Of a stretch of 64,000 bases of DNA, positions 1 to 8,976 are shown one piece after another. Made by a program: the position numbers and the translations under genes. The stretch comes from DASUPK01 sp963801055 (GTDB taxonomy: Bacteria > Actinomycetota > Thermoleophilia > Solirubrobacterales > 70-9): contig CAWDDE010000003.1 of assembly GCA_963801055.1 (NCBI GenBank), forward strand, positions 186,001 through 250,000, read 5' to 3'. Below the pieces are notes generated by a model that did no database searches, had not been told where the DNA came from, and saw only the letters and a list, made by a program, of their open reading frames with translations. Within the stretch, counting starts at the first letter, position 1, and every line of letters starts with the position of its first letter.

Positions 1-809
1 AGGTCGAGCACGTTGTTGAACGAGAGCGGCTTGCCATGCAACTTGGCGACCCGCGAGAGCACGTGCGATCGCACCCCCGGCTCGACGTAGAGCGCCGCGC
101 GCTGGTGCGGGTTCTCGCCATACGAGAGATCGAGCTCCTTCTCCCAGGCGGTCACCCAGTAGGTCGGCAGCTGCTCGTAGCGCCGGGCAAACCAGCGGCT
201 GATCGCAGCGTCGTAGCGTGCCGTGTACGCGAACGCCTCATTGGCGAGCCAGTGCCTGGTCGCCGCGGACAGCTCACCGGTCTCCTCCAGCTCGTCGAGT
301 ACCGCGTCGTAGCTCTCCGGGCGAACGACCACGGCCACGAAGCGGTGATTCTTTGCCGCGGCCCTGATCATGGTCGGCCCCCCGACGTCGATGTTCTCGA
401 TCGCCTCCTGCTCCGGCACGTCGCGTCGGGCGACGGTCCGCTCGAACGGATAGAGGTTGACGCAGACCAGATCGATCGGCTCGATCTCGTGTTCCCGCAA
501 CGTCTCGGAGTGCTCCGCGTTGTCGCGCACCGCGAGCAGCGCCGCGTGCAGATGCGGATGGAGCGTCTTCACCCGCCCGTCCAGGATCTCCGGGAACCCC
601 GTCAGGTCCTCCACGGGGCGCGCGTCGACCCCCGCCTCCCGGAGCACCGACAGAGTCCCCCCGGTCGAGATCACCTCGACCCCAAGCTTCGCCAGCCCAG
701 CAGCGAACTCCGCCACACCGGTCTTGTCGGCTACCGAGATCAGCGCCCTGCGAACGGGCAGCGACTCGCCGACCGGCTCCGGGGTGGTCTCGGGAGATGG
801 AGTCGACAC
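1..809 (-). CDS. purH: Bifunctional AICAR formyltransferase/IMP cyclohydrolase PurH (3' end beyond window)
   Basis: PurH performs the last two steps of de novo IMP synthesis: formylation of AICAR with 10-formyl-THF and ring closure to IMP. Only about 270 N-terminal codons are visible; the gene runs off the left edge. The visible part is the MGS-like cyclohydrolase domain, with RRALISVADKTG at the beginning, then STGGT, TGFPEILDGRVKTLHP and IENIDVGGPTMIRAAAKNH. The chosen start is GTG at 809-807, which leaves a short Pro/Thr-rich leader before the domain. It lies 44 nt downstream of purN and is the last visible gene of the purine operon. Confidence 0.96.
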   Translation of the reverse strand, partial: MSTPSPETTPEPVGESLPVRRALISVADKTGVAEFAAGLAKLGVEVISTGGTLSVLREAGVDARPVEDLTGFPEILDGRVKTLHPHLHAALLAVRDNAEHSETLREHEIEPIDLVCVNLYPFERTVARRDVPEQEAIENIDVGGPTMIRAAAKNHRFVAVVVRPESYDAVLDELEETGELSAATRHWLANEAFAYTARYDAAISRWFARRYEQLPTYWVTAWEKELDLSYGENPHQRAALYVEPGVRSHVLSRVAKLHGKPLSFNNVLD

Positions 810-853
810 GGAGGGCGAGTCTAAGGGGGGTCGGTGGCGGTCCGCCGCGGTCG

Positions 854-1486
854 TCAGCCGTGTTCCGCCGGATCGATGTGGACGAGCCGCGGATTCTCCT
901 CGTCGATCCTGACGCGGCCCGCCGCGATCAGCCGGATCGTCTCGGGCAGCAGCGCGTGCTCGGTCGCGTGGATCACTTTCTCGGTCTCGTCCCAATCGCG
1001 ACTGGGCGCGATCGGCACGGGCCGCTGCAGGATGATCGGCCCCGAATCCACCCCCTCGTCGACGAAGTGGACCGTCACGCCGGTGATCTTGGAGCCATGG
1101 TCGATCGCCTGCTGCACCGCGTCGATGCCGGGGAAGGCGGGGAGCAGAGCGGGATGGACGTTGATCATCCGGTTTCGGAAACGGCCGACGAACTCGGGCG
1201 AGAGCAGCTGCATATAGCCGGCGAGCACGACGAGGTCGGCTGCCCGCTCCTCGACCCAGTCACCCAACGCGGCATCCCGCGCGCCACGATCCTCATACTC
1301 GGCCGACGGGAAGACCGCGGTCTCCACCCCCGCCTTCCGGGCTCGCTCGAGCGCCATCGCGTCCGGCTTGTCGGAGGCAACCCCGACCACCTCGATCCCC
1401 TCGTCCCCGCGGTGCAGCCGATCGAGGATCGCCTGGAGATTCGTGCCGCTACCGGAGGCGAGAACCACGATGCGGAAGGCGCTCAC
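854..1486 (-). CDS. purN: Phosphoribosylglycinamide formyltransferase PurN
   Basis: PurN transfers the formyl group of 10-formyl-THF to GAR, the third step of purine synthesis. The frame begins with the Rossmann-like VVLASGSGTNLQ, carries the catalytic Asn-His pair in INVHPALLPAFPG and the catalytic Asp in VDEGVDSGPII. The open frame extends upstream to 1654, but the conserved protein begins at the GTG at 1486, preceded by AGGA seven bases away. This gives 210 residues, normal for the family. It follows purF after 34 nt in the same direction. purM, the usual partner of purN, is not here. Confidence 0.96.
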   Translation of the reverse strand: MSAFRIVVLASGSGTNLQAILDRLHRGDEGIEVVGVASDKPDAMALERARKAGVETAVFPSAEYEDRGARDAALGDWVEERAADLVVLAGYMQLLSPEFVGRFRNRMINVHPALLPAFPGIDAVQQAIDHGSKITGVTVHFVDEGVDSGPIILQRPVPIAPSRDWDETEKVIHATEHALLPETIRLIAAGRVRIDEENPRLVHIDPAEHG

Positions 1487-1520
1487 GCGCGCATCCTGCC
1501 GCATCCCCGGACCGGCGAGG

Positions 1521-2993
1521 TCAGCGGCTGGCGGGGACGGCGGCGATGTCCTCGAGGGCGAACTTGCCGTTGGCCGTTTCGGGATCGCCGAGCGGATACT
1601 CGCCCGTGAAGCATGCATCGCAGTGCTTCTCCCGGGGCGTGCCGATGGCCTCATAAACGGCGTCCATTGAGAGATACGCGAGCGAGTCCGCGCCGAGCTC
1701 CGCGGCGACCTCCTCGACCGTTCGATCGTGAGCGATCATCTCCTCGCGGGTCGACATGTCGATCCCGTAGTGGCAGGGATGGCGGATCGGTGGTGCGGAG
1801 ATCCGCAGGTGCACCTCCTCGGCCCCGGCGTCCTTGAGCATCGCGACGATCTGCCGGGTGGTGTTGCCGCGCACGATCGAGTCGTCGACGACGACCACCC
1901 GCTTGCCCGCCACGATCTCGGGCAGCGGGTTGAACTTCATCCGCAGGCCGTGCTTGCGCAGCTCCTGCCCCGGCTGGATGAAGGTCCGGGCCACATAGCG
2001 GTTCTTGATCAGCCCGTCATCCTTGGACAGCCCGGCGGCGCGCGCGAACCCATTCGCCATCGGATTACCCGAGTCCGGAACCGAGATCACCAGGTCGGCG
2101 TCCACCGGCGCCTCCTCGGCGAGCAGCTCGCCCATCCTGCCGCGGACCTCCTGCAGGACGCGGTTCTCGAGCCGGGAGTCTGGCCGTGAGAAGTAGATGT
2201 GCTCGAAGACGCAGTGCGCCGGACGCTCCCCCTGGATCACCGGCTTCATCTCGAGGCCGTCCGCGGTCAGCGAGACCATCTCGCCCGGCTGCACCTCGCG
2301 GATCATCTGCGCGCCGATGATGTCGAAGGCGCAGCTCTCGGAGGCGACCACGAAGCACTCGGGGAAGCCGTCGCCGGCCTTGATCTTCCCCAGGGCGAGG
2401 GGCCGCACCCCATGCGGGTCGCGGAAGGCGACCACGGCGTGCTTCGTCATCACCACCGTCGAGTAAGCCCCCTCGAGCCGCGGCATCACCTCGGCGACCG
2501 CGTCTTCGATCCATTCGTCCCCCTCCCCGGCCGTGCGGGAGAGCAGCGCGGCCATGATCTCCGAGTCCGAGGTGCCGCGCAAATGCAGACCGGCCTCGGT
2601 CAGCTCGTTGTAGAGCTCGACCGCATTGGTCAGGTTGCCGTTGTGCGCCAGGGCCAGCTCGCGGCCGTCGTCTCGCCAGACCGGCTGCGCGTTCTCCCAC
2701 GCACCGCCGCCGGTGGTCGAGTAGCGAACATGTCCGATCGCCATGTCCCCGGACAGCGCCCGCAGCTTCTCCTCGTCGAAGACCTGGGAGACGAGCCCGA
2801 GCTCGCGCAGCGTGGTGATGTGGCCCCCCTCACAGGTGGCGATGCCGGCCGACTCCTGTCCGCGGTGCTGGAGCGCGTAGAGACCGAAGTAGGCGAGGCG
2901 TGCGACGTCGCGGCCGGGCGCGTATACGCCGAACACCCCGCACTCATCGCGCGGGCCATCGCGATCGGGAACGTCGAAACGCGCGTCGGTCAA
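1521..2993 (-). CDS. purF: Amidophosphoribosyltransferase PurF
   Basis: PurF commits PRPP to purine synthesis by making phosphoribosylamine from PRPP and glutamine. The N-terminal nucleophile hydrolase domain opens at DECGVFGVYA, whose Cys becomes the catalytic residue after propeptide cleavage. The C-terminal half has the PRPP loop VVVVDDSIVRGNTTR. Cysteines in HPCHYGIDMS and EKHCDACFTG match the 4Fe-4S ligands of the Bacillus-type enzyme, so the protein is probably oxygen-sensitive. The open frame runs much further upstream. I chose TTG at 2993, giving a propeptide of about 18 residues; an ATG at 3122 would give about 60, which seems too long. The start is the least certain part. Confidence 0.93.
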   Translation of the reverse strand: MTDARFDVPDRDGPRDECGVFGVYAPGRDVARLAYFGLYALQHRGQESAGIATCEGGHITTLRELGLVSQVFDEEKLRALSGDMAIGHVRYSTTGGGAWENAQPVWRDDGRELALAHNGNLTNAVELYNELTEAGLHLRGTSDSEIMAALLSRTAGEGDEWIEDAVAEVMPRLEGAYSTVVMTKHAVVAFRDPHGVRPLALGKIKAGDGFPECFVVASESCAFDIIGAQMIREVQPGEMVSLTADGLEMKPVIQGERPAHCVFEHIYFSRPDSRLENRVLQEVRGRMGELLAEEAPVDADLVISVPDSGNPMANGFARAAGLSKDDGLIKNRYVARTFIQPGQELRKHGLRMKFNPLPEIVAGKRVVVVDDSIVRGNTTRQIVAMLKDAGAEEVHLRISAPPIRHPCHYGIDMSTREEMIAHDRTVEEVAAELGADSLAYLSMDAVYEAIGTPREKHCDACFTGEYPLGDPETANGKFALEDIAAVPASR

Positions 2994-3340
2994 GTCTGTG
3001 GGAGGTATCTCAACCTCTTGGAGATCGAATAGCCGGGGCAGGACTTCAGCCCCGCACTGGGAGGGTAGCAGCGAGCACGGCGCGCCCCGGAAGCCTCGGC
3101 CGACGAAGTCGACGAAGACCATCACCTTCACCAGTAGATGAAGTCGCCGTGAGCATGCGGCGGGGCGATCAGCAGGGCGACCGCCGCGAGCAGGGCGGCG
3201 GCGACGATAGTGAGCACGATGCGTCTGCGGAGTGGATGCGGATGCCCGTGTGATCTGAGTGACCGGCGTGAGACAGACGGCGCCCGAACACGCCTCGATC
3301 CTACCCCTCGAGCAGCCGACCAACGCCTGGCTGCCCTGTC
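2994..3340 (-). other. Gap between purL and purF with a possible promoter and a short peptide
   Basis: These ~350 bases are the only large break in the purine operon. On the minus strand there is a TACCCT hexamer (3062-3067) about 70 nt before the purF start, a plausible -10 without a convincing -35, so purF-purN-purH may have their own promoter. The gap also contains the 29-codon hydrophobic reading frame listed separately. No RNA gene or clear riboswitch fold was recognised. Confidence 0.35.
3128..3217 (-). CDS. Possible 29-residue single-span membrane peptide
   Basis: A GTG at 3217 opens a 29-codon frame with a continuous hydrophobic segment (LTIVAAALLAAVALLIA) followed by a short polar tail ending GDFIYW. 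The frame stays open upstream for about 30 further codons, but these are charged and contain no ATG, GTG or TTG. It sits in the purL-purF gap in operon direction. The composition is what a small membrane protein would have, but GC-rich DNA produces Ala/Leu/Val runs easily, there is no clear ribosome site, and I do not recognise a family. Confidence 0.25.
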   Translation of the reverse strand: MLTIVAAALLAAVALLIAPPHAHGDFIYW

Positions 3341-5581
3341 TCAGAGCGTCTCCGGGAGCGAGTCCCAGGCCCGCTTGGCGTCGGCAAGCGCAACGGAGAG
3401 GTCCTGCTCCGCGGCGGAGATCGAGAGGCGATCCCCAGCGGCGGAGCCGAGGTCGATCGCGTCGACGCCGGCGCGCTCGGCGGCCCGGAGCACCTCGGCG
3501 GCTGGCGCTTCCGCAACCGCGAGGACCACGCCGCCCGGGCCCTCGCCGAACAGGCACGTCTCCCCGGACCCCCCACGCAGCTCGACGAGCGGATCGAGGT
3601 CGGCATCGACGCCGACTCCGCCGGCGATCGCCATCTCGGCAAGCGCGCAGGCGAGCCCGCCGTCGCTGACGTCGTGTGCGGCAGACGCCATGCCGCCGCG
3701 GACGAGCTGCCGCACGAAGGACAGCGCCTCGGCTACCGCCCCGACCTCCGGCTGCGGCAGCCCCGCGTCGAGCTCGCCGCGCTGCTTGGCCAGCTCCGAG
3801 CCCGCCAGCGAGGGGGCGAAGGGCCCGACCAGGATCAGCCGGTCCCCCTCCAGCGGTGCGATTCCGGGCGCGCGCGCCGGATCGGGCAGCTCGCCGACCA
3901 TGCCGACCACCGGGGTTGGATAGATCGGACCGTGCTCGGTCTCGTTGTAGAGCGAGACGTTTCCGCCGACGACCGGCACCCGCAGGCGCAGGCAGGCATC
4001 CGCCAGGCCGAGCACCGCCCGGTCGAGCTGCCATGCGACGGCCGGCTTCTCCGGGTTGCCGAAGTTGAGGCAATTGGTCAGCCCGAGCGGCTCGGCCCCG
4101 ACACAGGCGAGGTTCTGCGCGCACTCGAGCACCGCCTCGACCGTCCCGGCGTAGGGGTCGCAGGCGACCCGTCGTCCGTTGCCGTCGATCGCCACGGCGA
4201 TCGCCCGGCCGGACTCGGGCAGCGCCAAGACCGCGGCGTCGGCCGCCTCGGGCCGCCGCACCGTCCGCGAGCCGACGACGGAGTCGTACTGCTCGAACGC
4301 CCAGCGCTTCGAGGCGACGTTCGGGGAGGAGAGCAGGGCGCAGAGGACCGCCGAGGGGTCGCTGGGATCAGCCGAGCGCCCGGCGCTCAGGGCCACGCGC
4401 TCCCCGAGCGTCGCCGCGTTGCCATACATCCAGCCCCCGGGCTCCTCCGGCTCGAGGTCATAGAGCGGGCACTCGTCGACCAGCGCGGCGACCGGGACGT
4501 CGCCGACCTCGATCCCGTCGTCGAGGACGCGCAGGTGCCCGGTGTCGGTGATCTCGCCGATGGCCGCGACTCCCGTCTGCCAGCGCTCGCAGGTCGCGAC
4601 CACCTCTTCCAGCCGCCTGGGCTGCACCACGGCCAGCATCCGCTCCTGCGACTCCGAGATCATCACCTCGAAGGGCTCCAGATCCGGCTCGCGCAGCGGC
4701 ACCCGCGCCACGTCGATGTCGATGCCGACCCCGCCTTTCGACGCCATCTCGCCCGCCGAGGAGGTCAGGCCGGCGGCGCCGAGGTCCTGGAGGGAGAGGA
4801 GCAGGCCCCGCCCGAGCAGCTCGAGGCAGCACTCGAGCAGCTTCGATTCCTCGAACGGGTCGCCGATCTGGACGCTGGGTCGCTTGCTGTCATCGCCCGC
4901 CTCGAGCTCCGCGGAGGCCAGGACGGAGGCGCCGCCGATTCCGTCGCGCCCCGTGGAGGCGCCCATGATCACGACCAGGTTGCCGGGGCCGGCGGCGGCC
5001 GAGCGGATCATCTCGTCGGTCCGCGCAAGGCCGACGCACATCGCGTTGACGAGGCAGTTGTGTTCGTAGGGCGGCTCGAAGTAGACCTCGCCGCCGACCG
5101 TGGGTACGCCGATCGAGTTGCCGTAGTGGCCGATGCCCGCGACCGCGCCTTCGAACAGGTAGCGGGAGCGCTCGGAGGAGAGCTCGCCGAAGCGCAGCGA
5201 GTCGAGCACGGCGATCGGCCGCGCGCCGATCGCGAACACGTCCCGGAGGATGCCGCCGACGCCGGTGGCCGCCCCCTGGAACGGTTCGACCGCGCTCGGG
5301 TGGTTATGGGACTCGACCTTGAAGGCAACGGCGTGTCCGCCGCCGACGTCCACCGCCCCCGCGTTCTCGCCCGGTCCCATCACCACCCGCTCGCCCTCGG
5401 TGGGCAGCCGACGGAGCAGCTTGCGCGAGTGCTTGTAGGCGCAGTGCTCCGACCAGAGCAGCGAGAACATCGCCAGCTCGACGTCGTTCGGATCCCGGCC
5501 GAGCAGCTCCGTGATCCGCTCGTACTCGAAGTCGGTGAGCCCGAGCTCGCGGTGTCGGCTCTCGGAGACTTCGGCGCTCAC
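3341..5581 (-). CDS. purL: Phosphoribosylformylglycinamidine synthase subunit PurL (small type)
   Basis: PurL is the ATP-dependent synthetase subunit that converts FGAR to FGAM using ammonia delivered by PurQ, with PurS as third subunit. At 746 residues it is the short Bacillus/archaeal-type PurL, consistent with separate purQ and purS next door. Two AIR-synthase-like halves are visible, with WSEHCAYKHS near the N-terminus, the KVESHNHPS block, and DVSDGGLACALAEMA in the second half. The GTG start at 5581 overlaps the purQ stop by four bases (GTGA), so translation is probably coupled. Confidence 0.97.
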   Translation of the reverse strand: MSAEVSESRHRELGLTDFEYERITELLGRDPNDVELAMFSLLWSEHCAYKHSRKLLRRLPTEGERVVMGPGENAGAVDVGGGHAVAFKVESHNHPSAVEPFQGAATGVGGILRDVFAIGARPIAVLDSLRFGELSSERSRYLFEGAVAGIGHYGNSIGVPTVGGEVYFEPPYEHNCLVNAMCVGLARTDEMIRSAAAGPGNLVVIMGASTGRDGIGGASVLASAELEAGDDSKRPSVQIGDPFEESKLLECCLELLGRGLLLSLQDLGAAGLTSSAGEMASKGGVGIDIDVARVPLREPDLEPFEVMISESQERMLAVVQPRRLEEVVATCERWQTGVAAIGEITDTGHLRVLDDGIEVGDVPVAALVDECPLYDLEPEEPGGWMYGNAATLGERVALSAGRSADPSDPSAVLCALLSSPNVASKRWAFEQYDSVVGSRTVRRPEAADAAVLALPESGRAIAVAIDGNGRRVACDPYAGTVEAVLECAQNLACVGAEPLGLTNCLNFGNPEKPAVAWQLDRAVLGLADACLRLRVPVVGGNVSLYNETEHGPIYPTPVVGMVGELPDPARAPGIAPLEGDRLILVGPFAPSLAGSELAKQRGELDAGLPQPEVGAVAEALSFVRQLVRGGMASAAHDVSDGGLACALAEMAIAGGVGVDADLDPLVELRGGSGETCLFGEGPGGVVLAVAEAPAAEVLRAAERAGVDAIDLGSAAGDRLSISAAEQDLSVALADAKRAWDSLPETL

Positions 5582-6249
5582 GCCGCGGCGGCCTGCGGGG
5601 CCGCAACGAGAGCGCGGAACAGCGCGAGGCCATCGTCGGAGCCGGTGAGGCGATCGACCGCGTGCTCCGGGTGAGGCATCAGGCCCAGAACGTTGCCGGC
5701 CTCGTTGACGACACCCGCGATGTCACGAGCGCTGCCGTTCGGATTCTCGCCCGGCGCGTAGCGGAAGGCGATCTGTCCGTTGCTCTCCATTCGATCGAGC
5801 TGCTCATCCGGCGCGAAGTAGCGGCCGCTCATGTGTTTGATCGGGATCGAGAGCGGGTCGCCCGAACTGAGCTCCGCACCGAACGGGCCCCTGAAATCCT
5901 CGGCGCTCAGCCCGACCTGGCGGCAGATGAAGCGCAGCCCCTCGTTCGGCAGCAGCGCGCCGGGGAGCAGACCCGCCTCGCAGAGCACCTGGAAGCCGTT
6001 GCAGATCCCGAGCACGGGGCCGCCCTCGCCCGCGAAGCGCGCCACCGCCTCCATCGCCGGGGAGAAGCGCGCGATCGCCCCGGCGCGCAGGTAATCGCCG
6101 TAGGAGAAGCCGCCCGGCACGATCACTCCCTCGAGTCCGGTCAGGTCGGTCTCCTCGTGCCAGACCAGCCTGCCCTCACCGACCCGCTGGACGGCGCCCA
6201 GCGCGTCGCGCTCGTCGCACGAGCCCGGGAACTGGATCACGCCGATCAT
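5578..6249 (-). CDS. purQ: Phosphoribosylformylglycinamidine synthase glutaminase subunit PurQ
   Basis: PurQ is the glutamine amidotransferase that supplies ammonia to PurL. It is a class I glutaminase of 223 residues: MIGVIQFPGSCDE at the N-terminus, PGGFSYGDYLRAGA, the nucleophile Cys in VLGICNGFQVLCE and the His-Glu pair in LMPHPEHAVD near the C-terminus. The frame is open upstream to 6474, but the family start is the ATG at 6249, which overlaps the purS stop (ATGA). The 3' end overlaps purL by four bases. The purS-purQ-purL block thus forms one coupled unit encoding one complex. Confidence 0.97.
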   Translation of the reverse strand: MIGVIQFPGSCDERDALGAVQRVGEGRLVWHEETDLTGLEGVIVPGGFSYGDYLRAGAIARFSPAMEAVARFAGEGGPVLGICNGFQVLCEAGLLPGALLPNEGLRFICRQVGLSAEDFRGPFGAELSSGDPLSIPIKHMSGRYFAPDEQLDRMESNGQIAFRYAPGENPNGSARDIAGVVNEAGNVLGLMPHPEHAVDRLTGSDDGLALFRALVAAPQAAAA

Positions 6250-6470
6250 CGATCGATCTCCACCTCGTAGTCCTCGATGAGAGGGTTTGCCAGCAGCTTC
6301 TCGCAGAGCGCATCGAGCTTCTCCGGATCGTCCGTCTCGAGCTCGACGAGACGGCCGACCCTCACCTCGTGCACGCCCTCGAAACCGAGCGCGGGCAGTG
6401 CCCGTTCCACGGCCTTCCCCTGGGGATCGAGGATGCCTTCCTTCGGCCTGATCAGGACCTTGGCCTTCAC
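6246..6470 (-). CDS. purS: Phosphoribosylformylglycinamidine synthase subunit PurS
   Basis: PurS is the small subunit that bridges PurQ and PurL and helps ammonia channelling. The 74-residue product has the family pattern: KAKVLIRPKEGILDPQGKAV at the N-terminus, the central GxxVxxVRVGRLVELE strand region and a C-terminal LANPLIEDYEVEI. The start is GTG at 6470. Length, sequence and position immediately before purQ agree. The 51 nt between purC and purS contain nothing recognised. Confidence 0.95.
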   Translation of the reverse strand: MKAKVLIRPKEGILDPQGKAVERALPALGFEGVHEVRVGRLVELETDDPEKLDALCEKLLANPLIEDYEVEIDR

Positions 6471-6521
6471 TCACTCAGCGTAACGGCGCGCCAGACGGCT
6501 TCGCCATAAAACGGGTCGCGC

Positions 6522-7373
6522 TTAGGCGCGCCCTCCCGTCAACCTCTCGTAGGCTTCGACGTACTTGGCCCGGGTGTTCTCGACCACCTCGTCCGGCAGC
6601 TCGGGCCCAGGCGGGGTGTGGTCCCAGCCGATCGAGTCCGCATAGTCGCGGACGTACTGCTTGTCGAACGAGGCCTGCGGACGGCCGGGCTCGTAGTCGT
6701 CCGAGGGCCAGAACCGCGACGAGTCGGGCGTCAGGATCTCGTCGCCCAGGACGACCTCGGCGCCGGGCGTCCTGCCGAACTCGAACTTGGTGTCCGCGAC
6801 GATGATCCCGCGCTCGGCCGCGTGCTCGGCCGCTCTCCGGTAGATCTCGACCGAGACCCGGCGCAGCTCCTCCATCAGTGGCCGGTCGCCGATGATCTCG
6901 GCGGCGCGATCGAAGTCGATGTTCTCGTCGTGCTCGCCCAGCTCGGCCTTGGTGGCAGGGGTGAAGATCGGCTCGGGCAGCTTCTCGGACTCGCTCAAGC
7001 CGCCCGGCAGCTGGATTCCGCAGATCGCTCCCGTGTCCCGGTACTCGCGCCAGCCGGAGCCCGACAGATAGCCCCGGACGACGCACTCGATCGGGTACAT
7101 GTCGAGCTTGCGGACGCGCATGCCACGCCCGGCGGCCTCCGCCGGCACCTGCTCCGAGATGAAGTGGTTGGGCACGATGTCGCCGGTGAGCTCGAACCAG
7201 AAGAGCGACATCTGGGTGAGCACCTTGCCCTTGTCGGGGATCTCTGTCGGCAGGATCACGTCGTAGACCGAGATCCGGTCCGAGGCGACCATGATCAGCT
7301 CGTCGCCGTCCTCGTAGATCTCGCGGACCTTGCCCGAGCCGTGCAGCTTCAGGTCGGCCAGGGAGGTCGTCAA
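6522..7373 (-). CDS. purC: SAICAR synthetase PurC
   Basis: PurC joins aspartate to CAIR with ATP to give SAICAR. The 283-residue frame has the ATP-binding start GSGKVREIYE, VASDRISVYDVILPTEIPDK, the family signature VECVVRGYLSGSGWREY in near-canonical form (IECVVRGYL here), and VADTKFEFG. The start appears to be TTG at 7373, overlapping the stop of the glutaredoxin-like gene (TTGA), with GGAGG ten bases upstream. The protein is somewhat longer than the E. coli enzyme (about 237 residues), as in the eukaryote-like SAICAR synthetases of actinobacteria. Confidence 0.96.
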   Translation of the reverse strand: MTTSLADLKLHGSGKVREIYEDGDELIMVASDRISVYDVILPTEIPDKGKVLTQMSLFWFELTGDIVPNHFISEQVPAEAAGRGMRVRKLDMYPIECVVRGYLSGSGWREYRDTGAICGIQLPGGLSESEKLPEPIFTPATKAELGEHDENIDFDRAAEIIGDRPLMEELRRVSVEIYRRAAEHAAERGIIVADTKFEFGRTPGAEVVLGDEILTPDSSRFWPSDDYEPGRPQASFDKQYVRDYADSIGWDHTPPGPELPDEVVENTRAKYVEAYERLTGGRA

Positions 7374-7675
7374 CCTCCGCCCACCTCCGGCTGAGATGCG
7401 GGATGGGCCTTCGCCCAGTCGACGATCCTGCCCGAGCCGACGACCGTCTTCCCCTCATCCAGCGCCAGGACCGGCAGGTTGATCTGCCCGGTCAGCCGCC
7501 GGACCTCCTCGCGGCCCTTCTGCCTCTGACCCCAGGTCCAGGGCGCGAGTCGATAGCCGGGGAGGTCGCGGATCTCGTACTCATAGCCGGCCTGGTCGAG
7601 CGCCTTGGCGGCGCGGCCGCATGGGTGCCCCAGGGAGCTAAGCGCCTTCTTCTGGGCGCAGGTGTAGAGGATCAC
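7370..7675 (-). CDS. Glutaredoxin-like / GST N-terminal-domain protein inside the purine operon
   Basis: A 101-residue single-domain thioredoxin-fold protein. It opens with ILYTCAQKKALSSLGHPCG, then a beta-strand YEYEIRDLPGYRL, the cis-Pro region INLPVLAL and VVGSGRIVDWA, the layout of glutaredoxins and GST N-terminal domains. There is one Cys at the position of the first redox Cys and no CxxC, so it may be a monothiol or non-catalytic version. It overlaps purB by four bases on one side (GTGA) and purC by four on the other (TTGA), so it is fully embedded in the operon. Its substrate is unknown; a role in protecting oxygen-sensitive PurF is only speculation. Confidence 0.75.
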   Translation of the reverse strand: MILYTCAQKKALSSLGHPCGRAAKALDQAGYEYEIRDLPGYRLAPWTWGQRQKGREEVRRLTGQINLPVLALDEGKTVVGSGRIVDWAKAHPASQPEVGGG

Positions 7676-8955
7676 GTCGCAAGCCTATCCAGGCGGGCGA
7701 TCACCTCGGGCACGTGCTCGAGATAGGCGTCGTAATCGAACACCGCGTCGAGATCGAGCTGCGGCGCGGCCGCCCCGATCAGCTCGCGGAAGCTCGTTCC
7801 CTCGTCCCAGGCCCGTTGCGCCGCCTCCTGGACCAGCCGGTAGGCGTCGTCGCGGGTCATCCCGGATTCGACCAGCGCGGTCAGGGCACGCTGGCTGAAC
7901 AGGGCGCCATGGGTGAGCTCGATGTTGTGGCGCATTCGGTCGGTGTGCACCGTCATCCCCTCGACGATCCGGGTGGCGACGTGATGCATGTAGTCGAGGG
8001 CGATCGTCGCGTCCGGCAGGACCACGCGCTCCGCCCCGGAGTGGGAGATGTCCCTCTCGTGCCAGAGGGCGATGTTCTCCAGCCCAACCTGGGAGTACCC
8101 GCGCAGCACCCGCGCCAGCCCGCAGAGCCGCTCGGCGAGGATCGGGTTGCGCTTGTGGGGCATCGCCGAGGATCCCTTCTGGCCCGTTCCGAACGGCTCC
8201 TCCACCTCGCGCACCTCGGTCCTCTGCAGGTTGCGGATCTCGGTGGCGAAGCGCTCGAGGCCCCCTCCGGCGATCGCGATCCGTGCCAGGACCACCGCGT
8301 GCCGGTCGCGCGGGACGACCTGCGTGGAGACGTCCTCACGCGCCAGGCCGAGCGCGTCCATCACCCTCGCCTCGACAGCAGGCGGGACGGATGCGTACGT
8401 ACCGACGGCCCCCGAGAGCTTGCCGACGGCCACCTGCTCGAAGGCGCCGGCGAGGCGCTGGAGATTGCGGTCGGCCTCGAAGGCGAAGCTCGCGAGCCTC
8501 AGCCCGAAGGTGGTCGGCTCGGCATGGACACCGTGAGTCCGGCCGACGCAGAGCGTCTCGGCGAACTCTCGGGCCCTCGCCACCAGTACGTCGCGATACG
8601 CCCTGGCTCCCCGCAGGATGATCTCCCCCGCCTCCCTGAGCTGGAGCGCGAGGGCGGTGTCGAGGACGTCCGACGAGGTGAGGCCGTAGTGCAGCCATCG
8701 CCCCTCCTCGCCGATCGAATCGGAGACGACGTCGACGAAGGCGGCCACGTCGTGGCCCGTGATGCGCTCGCGCTCCTCGACGGCCTCCACGGTGAAGGTC
8801 GCCCGCTCCCGGCAGGCTTTGGCGGCCTCCTCGGGGACGACGCCCTCCGCCGCCCAGGCGTCGGTGGCCGCCAGCTCGACCGCCAGCCAGGTCTCCATGC
8901 GGCGCTGCTGGGTCCAGACGGCGCCGATCTCCTCGCGTGTGTAGCGGGGTATCAC
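7672..8955 (-). CDS. purB: Adenylosuccinate lyase PurB
   Basis: PurB removes fumarate from SAICAR and from adenylosuccinate, so it serves both IMP and AMP synthesis. The 427-residue product is a fumarase/aspartase-superfamily protein with TSSDVLDTALALQL, VGRTHGVHAEPTTFG and the superfamily signature GSSAMPHKRNP. Length and motif order are normal. The ATG-type start at 8955 leads directly into the characteristic MIPRYT opening. The gap to purE is 21 nt, and it overlaps the glutaredoxin-like gene downstream. Confidence 0.97.
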   Translation of the reverse strand: MIPRYTREEIGAVWTQQRRMETWLAVELAATDAWAAEGVVPEEAAKACRERATFTVEAVEERERITGHDVAAFVDVVSDSIGEEGRWLHYGLTSSDVLDTALALQLREAGEIILRGARAYRDVLVARAREFAETLCVGRTHGVHAEPTTFGLRLASFAFEADRNLQRLAGAFEQVAVGKLSGAVGTYASVPPAVEARVMDALGLAREDVSTQVVPRDRHAVVLARIAIAGGGLERFATEIRNLQRTEVREVEEPFGTGQKGSSAMPHKRNPILAERLCGLARVLRGYSQVGLENIALWHERDISHSGAERVVLPDATIALDYMHHVATRIVEGMTVHTDRMRHNIELTHGALFSQRALTALVESGMTRDDAYRLVQEAAQRAWDEGTSFRELIGAAAPQLDLDAVFDYDAYLEHVPEVIARLDRLAT

Positions 8956-8976
8956 GTACTGATTCTGACGACAGCC

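Noticed and set aside
3674..5674. Open frame of 666 codons on the plus strand
   Set aside because: It is the antisense shadow of purL and purQ. The translation is rich in Arg, Gly and Asp with no domain, as expected from GC-rich third positions.
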